Positions 1-8,251 of a stretch of 50,529 nucleotides of DNA are shown here, one piece after another. Below the pieces are notes generated by a model. The model had not been told where the DNA came from. It was given only the letters and a program-made list of their open reading frames with translations, and did not search any database. The translations under genes were made by a program, and so were the position numbers. The stretch spans positions 1 through 50,529 of the forward strand of contig JABHGH010000061.1 of the NCBI GenBank assembly GCA_018672145.1, written 5' to 3'. The first letter of the stretch is position 1; each line of letters starts with the position of its first letter. This stretch comes from Flavobacteriaceae bacterium (GTDB lineage Bacteria > Bacteroidota > Bacteroidia > Flavobacteriales > Flavobacteriaceae).

Positions 1-1
1 C

Positions 2-475
2 CTGCTTCATGCACTAAATGGAAATAAAACCACTTGCTTTCCTGAAGTTTTCAGAAAGCTTTTTACCGAAGCTCAAAAAAGAGGAGTCAAGTCACCATTT
101 TTAAATGATCCTGTGAAATTAAGTCAAGCAATTATTGAAGGTAGAGTCCGTGATTTTATGACAGAAAAAATCACTGAAATTCACGTTTATGATCGTGGAA
201 TCCACGATGCCTTAGCCTATCTTGATGATCTTAAAGTTTCATATCCAGAATCTTTTAAAGAAATCGCACGTCGCCACACCTATGACAAAGCTTTTATTCT
301 ACCTCCTTGGAAAGAAATTTATGTTAACGACAATGAGCGTATTGAGAACTTCGAGAAAACAGATGCAATTCATCAAGTCTTACTTAAAGCGTATACCAAT
401 TATGGTATGCCTCCAATCATTGTTCCTAAATTGCCGGTACAAGAAAGAGTCGCTTTTATAAACAAGCATCTATGA
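2..475 (+). CDS. AAA-type ATPase, NadR/Ttd14-like (5' truncated)
   Basis: The frame is open from base 2 to a TGA at 473-475, so the gene starts upstream of the window and the P-loop region is missing. About 157 C-terminal residues are present. The segments VYDRGIHDALAYLDDL, YDKAFILPPWKEIYVNDNER and VQERVAFI match my memory of the AAA_28 (NadR/Ttd14-like) family, which is common in Bacteroidota; the Asp-Arg-Gly and PPW..IY..D..R elements are typical of its kinase-like lid region. A GTG at 113 could be mistaken for a start, but homologous-looking sequence continues upstream of it in frame (e.g. CFPEVFRKLFTEAQKRG), so I treat it as internal. The stop overlaps the recQ start as ATGA, which suggests translational coupling. 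Substrate and role are unknown. Confidence 0.8.
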   Translation: MLHALNGNKTTCFPEVFRKLFTEAQKRGVKSPFLNDPVKLSQAIIEGRVRDFMTEKITEIHVYDRGIHDALAYLDDLKVSYPESFKEIARRHTYDKAFILPPWKEIYVNDNERIENFEKTDAIHQVLLKAYTNYGMPPIIVPKLPVQERVAFINKHL

Positions 476-2346
476 ATTCTCCACAGGCTTTAATGGAAAA
501 ATATTGGGGTTGGTCTGAATTTCGTCCTGGACAAAAAGAAGCCATCTCAGTATCTATTTCTGGTAAAAATACGCTTGTTCTCTTGCCCACAGGTGGCGGT
601 AAGTCGTTGTGTTATCAACTCGCAGCTCTTAGCATGGGAGGAGTCTGTGTCGTTGTCAGTCCATTGATTGCCTTGATGATTGACCAAGTAGAAGCCCTAA
701 AAAGCAAAAATATTCGCGCCATGTCGATCAGCGGCCCTATGCGTGAAAATGAACTTGTTGAAGCACTAGACCAATGTGCGTTTGGAGATATTTCATTTTT
801 ATACATCTCACCCGAAAGGCTTCAAAATCCAATTGTATTACAACGATTAAAAACACTTTCTATATCACTATTGGCTGTTGACGAAGCTCACTGCATATCG
901 CAATGGGGTCATGATTTCAGACCTTCTTATCGTAAAATAAACAATTTTCATCAGTTCATCGGTAAGCCCCCTGTCATGGCATTAACGGCAACGGCAACAC
1001 CCAAAGTAAAGCAAGATATAACCGATACGCTAGAACTACCAGACACACAAATCATACAAACTTCTTTTGTCCGACCAAACCTTATCTATCAGGTTCATCA
1101 AACTGAAAATAAACTAGCAAGCATACAATCATTATTGACCAATGCAACTGGGAACACCATTATCTATTTGCGAACACGAAGGCATTGCGAAACACTTGTG
1201 GAGCAGCTTGGCATCAGTGGTATTCGTGCGAACTATTTTCACGGTGGCAGCGAAAACAAAACAAAACTCATTGAGGAATGGAGTTCTGGCAGGAATCCCG
1301 TAATGGTAGCAACTACTGCTTTTGGGATGGGAATCGATCAACCAAACGTGCGGCAGGTTATACACGCCGCATTGCCAGAAAGTATGGAAAGCTATTACCA
1401 AGAAGCAGGTCGAGCAGGTCGAGATGGCAAAAGAGCTCGAGCTATAATCATAAACAGCAAAAGAGATGTTGAAACACTCGAACGTCAATTTATTGATCCA
1501 ATTCCTAATTATGATTTCATATGCCAGGTCTACACCAAAGTATGCTCCTACTTTCAAATTGCTTATGGGGAGCTTCCAGAAGAACCGTTGGACTTGTCGT
1601 TTAAGAAGTTTTTAGAAACCTATCGCTTTTCTTCAAAAAAAACATACGAAGCTTTTCAGATTTTTGACAAAGTCGACAGTATTAGATGGACTAATCAACT
1701 ACGACAAAAATACAGTTTGCAAATTTTATACAAAGGCAAAGAACTAAGGAATTACATTGAGAAAAACGCACCTCTATCATCACTTGTTAACGTATTGGTG
1801 AGGTTATATCCTAAGATTACAGAAAATTATCAACCTATTGATGTCATTAAACTAAGCAAACGAACTGGCGTACATTTGGAAAGACTCAAAGAACAGTTGA
1901 CTGCCCTAGCCCAAAACGGACTGGCAGATATTGACGCATGGCAATGTGATACTCGTTTATACTTTCTTGAACCTCGTGAAGACAAACACACCTTGAGTAA
2001 AGTAAAGAAGCATCTTACTCAATTAAAAGACACACGCAAACTCCAACTGCAATCCATTGAAAACTACATCAAAGAAAATGAGATTTGCAAACAAAGTATG
2101 ATTGTAAAATACTTTGGGGAAAAAGTAGAAGCCCCATGTGGTCAATGTAGTAGTTGTCAAAGTGAACCCAACAGCAAACAACTTCAAAAGAGGATTTTAG
2201 AAGCATTACAAAGCCATCCTCTAACCGTAATTGAACTTTCTCAATTGCTAGTCACGGAAGAAAAAGTTATCATTGCAGCACTTGATGAAATGATCAACGA
2301 AGAAAAAATCAAGCGTTTAAACGGTAAATTTCACATCCAATCATGA
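472..2346 (+). CDS. recQ: RecQ family ATP-dependent DNA helicase
   Basis: A 624-residue superfamily 2 helicase that would unwind DNA 3'-5' during recombination and fork repair. In order: Walker A TGGGKS (about residues 40-45), DEAH box with the RecQ aromatic loop (VDEAHCISQWGHDFRPSYR, about 136-154), TATAT motif III (about 172-176), and the C-terminal helicase lobe ending in motif VI QEAGRAGRDG. The zinc-binding subdomain is visible as a cysteine set ending CGQCSSC near residue 560, followed by a winged-helix-like tail. I see no HRDC domain, so this resembles the shorter RecQ type that Bacteroidota often carry alongside a longer one. The ATG overlaps the preceding stop by 4 nt, and its own TGA overlaps the fmt start by 4 nt, so the three genes look like one transcription unit. 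Confidence 0.95.
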   Translation: MNSPQALMEKYWGWSEFRPGQKEAISVSISGKNTLVLLPTGGGKSLCYQLAALSMGGVCVVVSPLIALMIDQVEALKSKNIRAMSISGPMRENELVEALDQCAFGDISFLYISPERLQNPIVLQRLKTLSISLLAVDEAHCISQWGHDFRPSYRKINNFHQFIGKPPVMALTATATPKVKQDITDTLELPDTQIIQTSFVRPNLIYQVHQTENKLASIQSLLTNATGNTIIYLRTRRHCETLVEQLGISGIRANYFHGGSENKTKLIEEWSSGRNPVMVATTAFGMGIDQPNVRQVIHAALPESMESYYQEAGRAGRDGKRARAIIINSKRDVETLERQFIDPIPNYDFICQVYTKVCSYFQIAYGELPEEPLDLSFKKFLETYRFSSKKTYEAFQIFDKVDSIRWTNQLRQKYSLQILYKGKELRNYIEKNAPLSSLVNVLVRLYPKITENYQPIDVIKLSKRTGVHLERLKEQLTALAQNGLADIDAWQCDTRLYFLEPREDKHTLSKVKKHLTQLKDTRKLQLQSIENYIKENEICKQSMIVKYFGEKVEAPCGQCSSCQSEPNSKQLQKRILEALQSHPLTVIELSQLLVTEEKVIIAALDEMINEEKIKRLNGKFHIQS

Positions 2347-3293
2347 AATCATTACGCATCATTTACATGGGAACACCCGCTTTTGCTTTAGGTCCCTTAA
2401 AGCATATTCATAATAGCCCACACAAAATTGTGAGCGTTATCACCACTCCCGATAGGAAATCTGGCAGAGGAAAACAACTTACTCCATCTCCAGTGAAGTC
2501 ATTCAGTGAAGAGGTTGGTCTTCCTGTTTTACAACCAACAAACCTTAAAGACATTGACTTTTTATCGCATTTGGAGGTGCTAAAGCCCGATGTAATTGTC
2601 GTTGTTGCCTTTCGTATGCTACCAAAAGAAGTGTGGTCGATCCCATTGTATGGTACATTTAATTTGCACGCATCACTACTACCACAGTATCGAGGAGCTG
2701 CTCCCATTCACTGGGCCATAATAAACGAAGAAAAAGAGACAGGGGTAACTACTTTTTTTATTGATGAAAAAATTGACACAGGGAAAATTATTCTTCAAAA
2801 AAAAATAACGATTCATGAAAAGGAAACTACAGGTAGTCTTAGCAACAAGCTTGAAGAAATTGGTAGACATCTTGTGTTAGAAACATTAAATGCGATAGCA
2901 TCCGAGGTTGTGATGACAAAACCACAACCTGAAAAAGAACATTTGCAAGCAGCACCAAAACTAACACGTGACAATACCCAGATAAATTGGAATCAATCTG
3001 GACGTTCAATAGAACGATTGGTTCGTGGACTACAACCAACGCCCTGTGCATGGACATTACTGACGAACAAAGAGAAAACCGTACGTTGTAAAATAATAAC
3101 TGTTGAGTTTCACCAAGGACCAAAAAATGATGAAATCGGCAAAATTTCTATCAAAAACAAGCAATTATTTGTACAAGTAAGTGATGGGGAAATACACGTT
3201 ACACGCTTACAACTTCCCAATAAAAAATCGTTGTCTGACAGTGAATTAGTAAACGGCTACGCATTTGATAATGATGCAAAATTTGAGAATTGA
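2343..3293 (+). CDS. fmt: Methionyl-tRNA formyltransferase
   Basis: 316 residues, the usual length for Fmt, which formylates the initiator Met-tRNA using 10-formyltetrahydrofolate. The N-terminal formyltransferase domain opens with RIIYMGTPAFA and carries the catalytic triad at the expected places: Asn107 and His109 in FNLHASLLPQYRGAAP, and Asp145 in FFIDEKIDTG. The C-terminal domain (from about residue 205) includes the family's conserved stretch VRGLQPTPCAW. The ATG overlaps the recQ stop (ATGA). Downstream, yqgE follows after 28 nt. Confidence 0.97.
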   Translation: MKSLRIIYMGTPAFALGPLKHIHNSPHKIVSVITTPDRKSGRGKQLTPSPVKSFSEEVGLPVLQPTNLKDIDFLSHLEVLKPDVIVVVAFRMLPKEVWSIPLYGTFNLHASLLPQYRGAAPIHWAIINEEKETGVTTFFIDEKIDTGKIILQKKITIHEKETTGSLSNKLEEIGRHLVLETLNAIASEVVMTKPQPEKEHLQAAPKLTRDNTQINWNQSGRSIERLVRGLQPTPCAWTLLTNKEKTVRCKIITVEFHQGPKNDEIGKISIKNKQLFVQVSDGEIHVTRLQLPNKKSLSDSELVNGYAFDNDAKFEN

Positions 3294-3321
3294 TTCCAAA
3301 AAATATTGTACATTGTACATT

Positions 3322-3879
3322 ATGAATGTAGATTTAAGTAACGGTAAACTTTTAGCGGCAGACCCTTCAATCATTGGAGATTTTTCTTTTGCAAGAGCAG
3401 TGATTTTACTAGCCGATCACAATGATGAAGGAAGCGTCGGATTTATTTTAAATAAGCCCATGGAACACGATTTGAGCACTTTCGTTCCTGAAATCACGGA
3501 AACTTTTGATGTTTTTGAAGGGGGACCTGTTGACCAAGATCAACTTTACTATATTCACAACCGCTCTGACCTTATACCCAATGCCAAAGTCATTTCAAAC
3601 AACCTTGCTTGGGGAGGAGATTTTAATGTCATCAAATCAAAAATTAATTCTGGCGAGCTATCACCTACTGATATCAAATTTTTTCTCGGTTATTCTGGCT
3701 GGAGCTGTGACCAGTTAAAAGAAGAAGTTAAACTAAAAACATGGGTGATTCTTGATGAAGATAACACCAAAGAAATCACTACTTCAAACGACGCCTCTTA
3801 TTGGAAGTCAAAAATGACATCTCTTGGGGGGAATTATTTATTATGGGCAAATTCTCCAAGTCACCCAAACTTAAACTAA
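3322..3879 (+). CDS. yqgE: YqgE/AlgH family protein
   Basis: 185 residues from the ATG at 3322. The reading frame is open further back to a TTG at 3265 inside fmt, but family members begin close to the motif GKLLAADPSIIGDFSFARAV, so the later ATG is the better start. Other family signatures are VGFILNKP (about residues 36-43), FEGGPVD and the SGWSCDQLKEEV segment (residues about 131-142). YqgE/AlgH is a widely conserved protein of uncertain function; AlgH was named from alginate regulation in Pseudomonas, which need not apply here. It is the last gene of the forward run and ends tail-to-tail with the aminotransferase, sharing 4 nt. Two TGTACA palindromes lie just upstream of the start (3307-3319). 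Confidence 0.9.
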   Translation: MNVDLSNGKLLAADPSIIGDFSFARAVILLADHNDEGSVGFILNKPMEHDLSTFVPEITETFDVFEGGPVDQDQLYYIHNRSDLIPNAKVISNNLAWGGDFNVIKSKINSGELSPTDIKFFLGYSGWSCDQLKEEVKLKTWVILDEDNTKEITTSNDASYWKSKMTSLGGNYLLWANSPSHPNLN

Positions 3880-4709
3880 AGCTGAGTGTTCAGTAGAGCC
3901 AGAGCCTGTTTTATTTTATCAACCTTGTATTCCTTTCTCCTGTAGTTGGTCACTCCCTGTATGCCTCCAATCGTGCTTGTAAGCCAAATTTCATTCGCTT
4001 TTTGTAACTCAAAAGGAGTTATTCCACGCTCCTTCACTTCAAGCCCTAACTCTTTTGATAAACGAATGAGTTGTTTGCGAACAATACCGTCCAAACAACC
4101 AGACGACAATGGTGGCGTATGTAGCTCATTATCAAACAATAAAAAAATATTAGACTGCAGCGCCTCTACAACTTCTTTTTTATCATTGATTAAAATGCAA
4201 TTATCTAGATCGTTTTCTTTTGCGAAAATAGACCCAAGCACATTGAGAATTTTGTTGTTCGTCTTTAGGTTGGACAACAAGGCGGGCTGCACATAATGAT
4301 CTTTAAAAAGATCAACCACATACTTTTCTTTTTGCTTAGGATAATTAGCTTCTGTTAACGGCTCACAATGTAATACAAAAGCAACCTCATTATGAAGTGG
4401 CGTATAAAAACCAGTGCTGTTTCGAAAAACAGTCAAGCGTATTCGCCACGTAGAGTAAGTGCTAGGCTGAGCCTGTATCAATCGCTTGAATTCATTAGAA
4501 AAATATTCAGGAGTATATGTCAATGGAATATTCATTCGCAACAAACGCATGCTTGCCATAAGTCTGAAATAATGATCCTCCCAGAAAATGACACGGCCAT
4601 CTACTGCTTTTAGTGTTTCGAAAACAGCATCACCATATGAAAAACCGCGATTGAAGAAAGATAGTCCAGTATCTTCAGTAGATACTAGGTTGCCATTGAA
4701 ATTAACCAT
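3876..4709 (-). CDS. Class IV PLP-dependent aminotransferase
   Basis: 277 residues with the fold-type IV pattern of IlvE, D-amino acid aminotransferase and 4-amino-4-deoxychorismate lyase. The N-terminal GDAVFET motif (about 26-32) is present. Lys149 in SNLKTNN is the likely Schiff-base lysine, Glu182 in VEALQSNIF is the cofactor-nitrogen contact, and TSTIGGIQGV (about 245-254) would bind the phosphate. Sequence alone does not separate branched-chain, D-amino-acid and aminodeoxychorismate activities; the length and TSTIGG segment fit PabC-like or DAT-like members as well. It directly follows the START-like gene, whose TAA overlaps this ATG by one base (TAATG), an arrangement I recall as common in Flavobacteriaceae. 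Its stop overlaps yqgE by 4 nt. Confidence 0.9.
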   Translation of the reverse strand: MVNFNGNLVSTEDTGLSFFNRGFSYGDAVFETLKAVDGRVIFWEDHYFRLMASMRLLRMNIPLTYTPEYFSNEFKRLIQAQPSTYSTWRIRLTVFRNSTGFYTPLHNEVAFVLHCEPLTEANYPKQKEKYVVDLFKDHYVQPALLSNLKTNNKILNVLGSIFAKENDLDNCILINDKKEVVEALQSNIFLLFDNELHTPPLSSGCLDGIVRKQLIRLSKELGLEVKERGITPFELQKANEIWLTSTIGGIQGVTNYRRKEYKVDKIKQALALLNTQL

Positions 4710-5095
4710 TAGGCGGACCCTAAGACTTGTTTGAGATTAGCGATCTGATTTTCCCAAAACATTTTGGATTCTTCAACTTCATCTTCTTCGGCAAAATCAG
4801 AGACCATTAAAGAAACGTCTTTTGTAATCTCATCAACTTGAATTCGCATTTCGAAGTGGTATTTATCATAGTCATCTTCGTCGTTGATCCATTGATAACG
4901 AACAAATTCATTGGGTTTATTCTTGATGAGCAACGCTTCTTCGCTCGAATCATCCCAGAAAAACTCGTATTTATCAGTTCTAGAGTTTACATTGTCTGCA
5001 AACCACTCTGATAGTCCTGAAGGGGTAAAGAGATATTGATAGAGGAGTTGTGGGGATGCTTTTATAACAAATTCAATTTCAAATTGATCTTTCAC
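4709..5095 (-). CDS. START-like domain protein (SRPBCC-type)
   Basis: 128 residues, acidic and soluble, with no signal peptide. The opening EIEFVIKASPQLLYQYLFTP followed by SGLSEWFADNVN is the pattern of the small START-like family related to AHSA1/SRPBCC helix-grip folds, which bind hydrophobic ligands in a cavity. The C-terminal region KDVSLMVSDFAEEDEVEESK is highly charged and ends in the long helix WENQIANLKQVLGS expected for the fold. Ligand and function are unknown. Its coupling to the class IV aminotransferase by a one-base stop/start overlap suggests the two act together or are at least made in fixed ratio. Confidence 0.85.
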   Translation of the reverse strand: MKDQFEIEFVIKASPQLLYQYLFTPSGLSEWFADNVNSRTDKYEFFWDDSSEEALLIKNKPNEFVRYQWINDEDDYDKYHFEMRIQVDEITKDVSLMVSDFAEEDEVEESKMFWENQIANLKQVLGSA

Positions 5096-5142
5096 GAGAT
5101 ATCTTTTATCAGAGAAGCAATATAATATCTTTTTTCATTGCA

Positions 5143-5150
5143 CAAAAATA
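5143..5150 (-). promoter_or_regulatory. Possible -7 element for the START/aminotransferase pair
   Basis: The reverse strand reads TATTTTTG, an exact fit to the Bacteroidota -7 consensus TAnnTTTG, about 50 nt before the START-like ATG. A second identical copy lies at 5157-5164. I find no TTG at the expected -33 distance for the first copy, so this rests on one box in AT-rich DNA. Confidence 0.3.
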
Positions 5151-5168
5151 TAATCTCAAAAATATAGC

Positions 5169-5199
5169 TTGACTACTGAACTAAAACCCTCTATATTTG
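5169..5199 (+). promoter_or_regulatory. Bacteroidota-type promoter for tRNA-Met (and galE)
   Basis: A -33 element TTG (5169-5171), a 20-nt spacer and a perfect -7 element TATATTTG (5192-5199) match the TTG-N19/20-TAnnTTTG consensus. Transcription would start near 5205, a few bases before the mature tRNA 5' end at 5210. No separate promoter is evident between the tRNA and galE. Confidence 0.75.
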
Positions 5200-5209
5200 C
5201 AACCAAAAT

Positions 5210-5283
5210 GGCGAGGTAGCTCAGCCGGTTAGAGCGTCGGATTCATAACCCGGAGGTCGGGGGTTCAAGTCCCCCCCTCGCTA
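5210..5283 (+). tRNA. tRNA-Met (anticodon CAU)
   Basis: A 74-nt cloverleaf. The acceptor 5' strand GGCGAGG pairs with CCTCGCT at the 3' end (one terminal G-U), followed by discriminator A; CCA is not encoded. The D arm is GCTC...GAGC, the anticodon CAT is at 5244-5246 in the loop TTCATAA, and the T arm contains GGTTCAAGTCC. The paired first base and lack of the initiator three-G-C anticodon stem indicate the elongator type. A tRNA-Ile with lysidine-modified CAU is the alternative, but the GGCGAGG acceptor stem is what I recall for flavobacterial tRNA-Met. Confidence 0.95.
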
Positions 5284-5297
5284 CTAATATTTCCATT

Positions 5298-6311
5298 ATG
5301 ATTTTAGTCACAGGAGGCTTGGGATTTATTGGTGCTCACACAGTAGTGGCACTGCTCGACAAAAACCACAAGGTTCTTATCGTTGATGACCTTTCTAATA
5401 GCTCCATTTCCGTTCTTGCTGGAATTGTATCTGCCAGTGGAAAATCCCCTGTTTTTGAGCAATTTGATCTGAAAAATAAGCAGAAAACAGAACAACTTTT
5501 TAGGGACTATACCATTGATGGGATTATTCATTTTGCAGCTTACAAGGCTGTTGGCGAGAGCACTGAAAAGCCACTAGACTACTATGAAAACAATATTACG
5601 CCGCTCATCAACTTACTTTTGTGTGCAAAAGAGCAGCCAGGTCATATTCCGTTTATCTTTAGTTCGTCTTGTACCGTTTACGGTGAAGCAAACACTTTAC
5701 CTATCTCGGAAAATGAGCCAATAAAAATGGCCATGTCCCCCTACGGAAACACAAAACAAATTGGTGAAGAAATCGTACGTGATGCTACAAATGTTTATGC
5801 AAATATCCCTTCCATCTCATTGCGCTATTTCAATCCGATTGGCGCCCATTCGTCAGCCAAAATTGGTGAGCTTCCTTTGGGAGTTCCACAAAATTTAGTT
5901 CCTTTTATTACGCAAACTGCTGCAGGCATTCGTGAGTCACTAACTGTTTTTGGCAACGATTACCCAACGCATGATGGTACTTGTATTCGAGATTACATAC
6001 ATGTCGAAGACCTGGCCCAAGCCCATATTGCTGCACTAGAATTCATTCAACAATCAAATCAACCTCACTTCTATGATGTTTTTAATTTAGGAACTGGAAA
6101 GGGGCAATCTGTCCTGGATATTATTCACGCTTTTGAACGTGTTTCTGGTCAATCATTACCCTACGTCATTGGAAAAAGAAGAAAAGGAGATGTAGTTGCA
6201 GCCTATGCCGAAACCACCAAAGCCGAAAAAATGCTTGATTGGAAAGCCACAAGAACAATTGACGAAGCGCTTTACTCTGCGTGGAAATGGGAACAGCAGC
6301 TAAAGAGATAA
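5298..6311 (+). CDS. galE: UDP-glucose 4-epimerase
   Basis: 337 residues, the standard length for GalE, which interconverts UDP-glucose and UDP-galactose with bound NAD. The extended short-chain dehydrogenase signatures are all present: Rossmann TGGLGFIGAH at residues 5-14, the SSSCTVYG segment at 122-129 carrying the active-site Ser/Thr, and the catalytic Tyr149-x-x-x-Lys153 (YGNTK). SLRYFNPIGAH and DGTCIRDYIHVEDLA are GalE-specific. It would supply UDP-galactose for polysaccharides and galactose metabolism. The gene begins only 14 nt after the tRNA, so it is probably transcribed with it and released by tRNA processing. A short 43-nt gap without an obvious hairpin separates it from the convergent hisS. 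Confidence 0.96.
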   Translation: MILVTGGLGFIGAHTVVALLDKNHKVLIVDDLSNSSISVLAGIVSASGKSPVFEQFDLKNKQKTEQLFRDYTIDGIIHFAAYKAVGESTEKPLDYYENNITPLINLLLCAKEQPGHIPFIFSSSCTVYGEANTLPISENEPIKMAMSPYGNTKQIGEEIVRDATNVYANIPSISLRYFNPIGAHSSAKIGELPLGVPQNLVPFITQTAAGIRESLTVFGNDYPTHDGTCIRDYIHVEDLAQAHIAALEFIQQSNQPHFYDVFNLGTGKGQSVLDIIHAFERVSGQSLPYVIGKRRKGDVVAAYAETTKAEKMLDWKATRTIDEALYSAWKWEQQLKR

Positions 6312-6354
6312 GCTGCAGTAATCCCGGTAAATAACGATGGAAAGATTACAAAGA

Positions 6355-7707
6355 TTATGCTAGATCGTCAAGCAACAATGTTCTTTGCTCACCGGTATCT
6401 AAATTTTTGATAATACAACTTTTTTCGTTCCATTCTGTTTCACCAACGATTATAGCCTGTGGAATTTTTAATTGATTTGCCAAACTGAGTTGCTTTTTTA
6501 AACGAGCTTCATGGGGATAAACAAGCACACGCTTGCCATTATCACGTAAAGCATTGACGTAGGGCATCAATGATGTAAGTATTTTTGAGTCAAAATTCAC
6601 AACAATAATGTCAATAGCGGTGCGAAGCTCTTTTGGAAATAAGTCCAATTCGTCTAAAACAATATAAATTCGATCTAATCCAAAAGATATTCCAATTCCA
6701 CTGGTGTCTTTCATGCCAAACATGGCAGTAAGATTGTCATAACGCCCGCCTGCTCCAATAGAGCCAACAGCAACATTATCTGGCGCAGCGATTTCAAAAA
6801 TCGCACCTGTATAGTAGTCTAAACCTCGAGCTAATGTCCAATCAAACTCAAGCTTAATAGACTGTAACTTATGAATAGAGTTAAATAAAAAAAGAAGTTC
6901 TTTAGCAGGGTTGTCATTTTCTTCATCTGAGAAAATAATATTTTCGATAGCTTGAAGCTGGGCACTCACTTCATTTTTGTTTGAAAGAGCATCATTAATC
7001 GTGTCAATAACTGCTGTTGAGAAACCAGCTTCAACAAACATTCGTTTCACTTCAGGCCAACCTATTTTATCAAGTTTATCAAGAATGGTAAAAAAAGTAG
7101 TTGTTTTGTTGTTGGCATTTGCTTTTAGAGCAATTTTTTCTAAAACCTTACGATGATTGACACGCAATGTGCATCCATGCAGATTTAATTGCTTAAAAAC
7201 ACCATCTATAAGCTGAATATATTCCAACTCAAGCAGCAAACTGTCAGAACCAATTGCGTCGGCATCACATTGAGTGAATTCTTGAAATCGGCCATGCTGA
7301 GGTCTATCGGCACGCCATACAGACTGCATTTGATATCTTTTAAACGGAAAAATCAACTCATTTTGATGCTGAACGACAAAGCGTGCAAGAGGAACAGTAA
7401 GATCATAACGCAATGCTTTCTCAGAAAGTGAATTTCCAAAACGAGAAAGCTGTCCTTGATTCAACGCATCAATGTCTGCTTTTTTAACTTTTTCTCCAGA
7501 GTTTAAAACTTTAAAAACAAGACGGTCACCTTCTTCTCCGTATTTGCCTAGCAAAATATCTCTTCGCTCCATTGATGGAGTTTGGATTGGGAGAAAACCA
7601 AAAGCCTCGAATTGGGTTTTAATCACATCCATAATATATGTGCGACGAGCAACTTCATGGGGCAAAAAATCCCGCATGCCCTTTGGTGTAGTTGGTTTAC
7701 TAGACAT
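6355..7707 (-). CDS. hisS: Histidine--tRNA ligase
   Basis: 450 residues. A class II synthetase that charges tRNA-His. The N-terminus TPKGMRDFLPHEVARR is the HisRS opening. Motif 2 is seen in YDLTVPLARF...RYQMQSVWRADRPQHGRFQEFTQCDAD (split here for length). The histidine-binding motifs LARGLDYYTG (around residue 295) and GAGGRYDNL follow, then motif 3 GISFGLDRIYI. A C-terminal anticodon-binding domain (about 370-450) completes it. The ATG lies about 80 nt after the end of rplI, beyond that operon's terminator, so hisS is probably a separate unit. A weak -7-like TATCTTTA sits just upstream of its start. Confidence 0.97.
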   Translation of the reverse strand: MSSKPTTPKGMRDFLPHEVARRTYIMDVIKTQFEAFGFLPIQTPSMERRDILLGKYGEEGDRLVFKVLNSGEKVKKADIDALNQGQLSRFGNSLSEKALRYDLTVPLARFVVQHQNELIFPFKRYQMQSVWRADRPQHGRFQEFTQCDADAIGSDSLLLELEYIQLIDGVFKQLNLHGCTLRVNHRKVLEKIALKANANNKTTTFFTILDKLDKIGWPEVKRMFVEAGFSTAVIDTINDALSNKNEVSAQLQAIENIIFSDEENDNPAKELLFLFNSIHKLQSIKLEFDWTLARGLDYYTGAIFEIAAPDNVAVGSIGAGGRYDNLTAMFGMKDTSGIGISFGLDRIYIVLDELDLFPKELRTAIDIIVVNFDSKILTSLMPYVNALRDNGKRVLVYPHEARLKKQLSLANQLKIPQAIIVGETEWNEKSCIIKNLDTGEQRTLLLDDLA

Positions 7708-7736
7708 GTGTATAAAGATAAAGGAAATTAAGGTTT

Positions 7737-7761
7737 AAAAAAAAGCCGCTAAAAGCGGCTT
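7737..7761 (-). terminator. Intrinsic terminator of the rpsF-rpsR-rplI operon
   Basis: On the reverse strand, an 8-bp stem AAGCCGCT/AGCGGCTT with a three-base loop is followed directly by a run of eight T. It lies 25 nt past the rplI stop and just before hisS, so it would separate the two units. Confidence 0.85.
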
Positions 7762-7786
7762 TATATCATTCTATGTCATTTTGGTT

Positions 7787-8245
7787 TTATGCCTTTTGTT
7801 CAGACTTAACCACTTCAAAATCAACTTGGGATTTCACCTCACGATGTAAGCGAACCTCGGCTTGGTATTTTCCCAAACGCTTGACAGTTCCACCAGCAAT
7901 TTTGATGAACTTTTTCTCGATCTCCTGTCCAGAGGACTGGAAAGCAGCACTTAAATCAGCTGTTCCGATTGAGCCAAACAATTTTCCTCCTGCACCAGCT
8001 TTTGCTGAGATTTTAATCTCCAAGCTAGATAGCTTTTTGGAAATAGCATTTGCATCATCAATCAGCTTTTGTTCTTTAAAAGCACGCTGTTTTAGATTTT
8101 CAGCTAACACTTTTTTTGCAGAAGATGTTGCCAAAATTGCTAAACCTTGTGGGATTAGAAAGTTACGTCCGTAACCATTCTTGACCTGAACAAGGTCGTC
8201 TTTAAATCCTAGGTTTTCTACGTCTTGTTTTAGTATCAGTTCCAT
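7787..8245 (-). CDS. rplI: 50S ribosomal protein L9
   Basis: 152 residues, close to the usual 147-150. The N-terminal rRNA-binding domain is recognisable from MELILKQDVENLGFKDDLVQVKNGYGRNFLIPQGLA, here read in two parts: LGFKDDLVQVKNGYGRNFL and IPQGLAILAT. A long connecting helix (about 40-75) and the C-terminal domain with KLFGSIGTADLSAAF follow. It is the third gene of the S6-S18-L9 operon, 6 nt after rpsR, and is followed by a strong terminator. Confidence 0.97.
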   Translation of the reverse strand: MELILKQDVENLGFKDDLVQVKNGYGRNFLIPQGLAILATSSAKKVLAENLKQRAFKEQKLIDDANAISKKLSSLEIKISAKAGAGGKLFGSIGTADLSAAFQSSGQEIEKKFIKIAGGTVKRLGKYQAEVRLHREVKSQVDFEVVKSEQKA

Positions 8246-8251
8246 CGCAGT

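Noticed and set aside
113..475. The GTG at 113 as the start of a separate 120-residue protein
   Set aside because: The same frame is open back to base 2 and the upstream residues continue the ATPase family pattern, so the gene is simply cut by the window edge.
1132..1557. A 141-codon open frame antisense to recQ
   Set aside because: It lies wholly within strongly conserved recQ motifs on the other strand and has no recognisable product; it is a shadow of recQ codon use.
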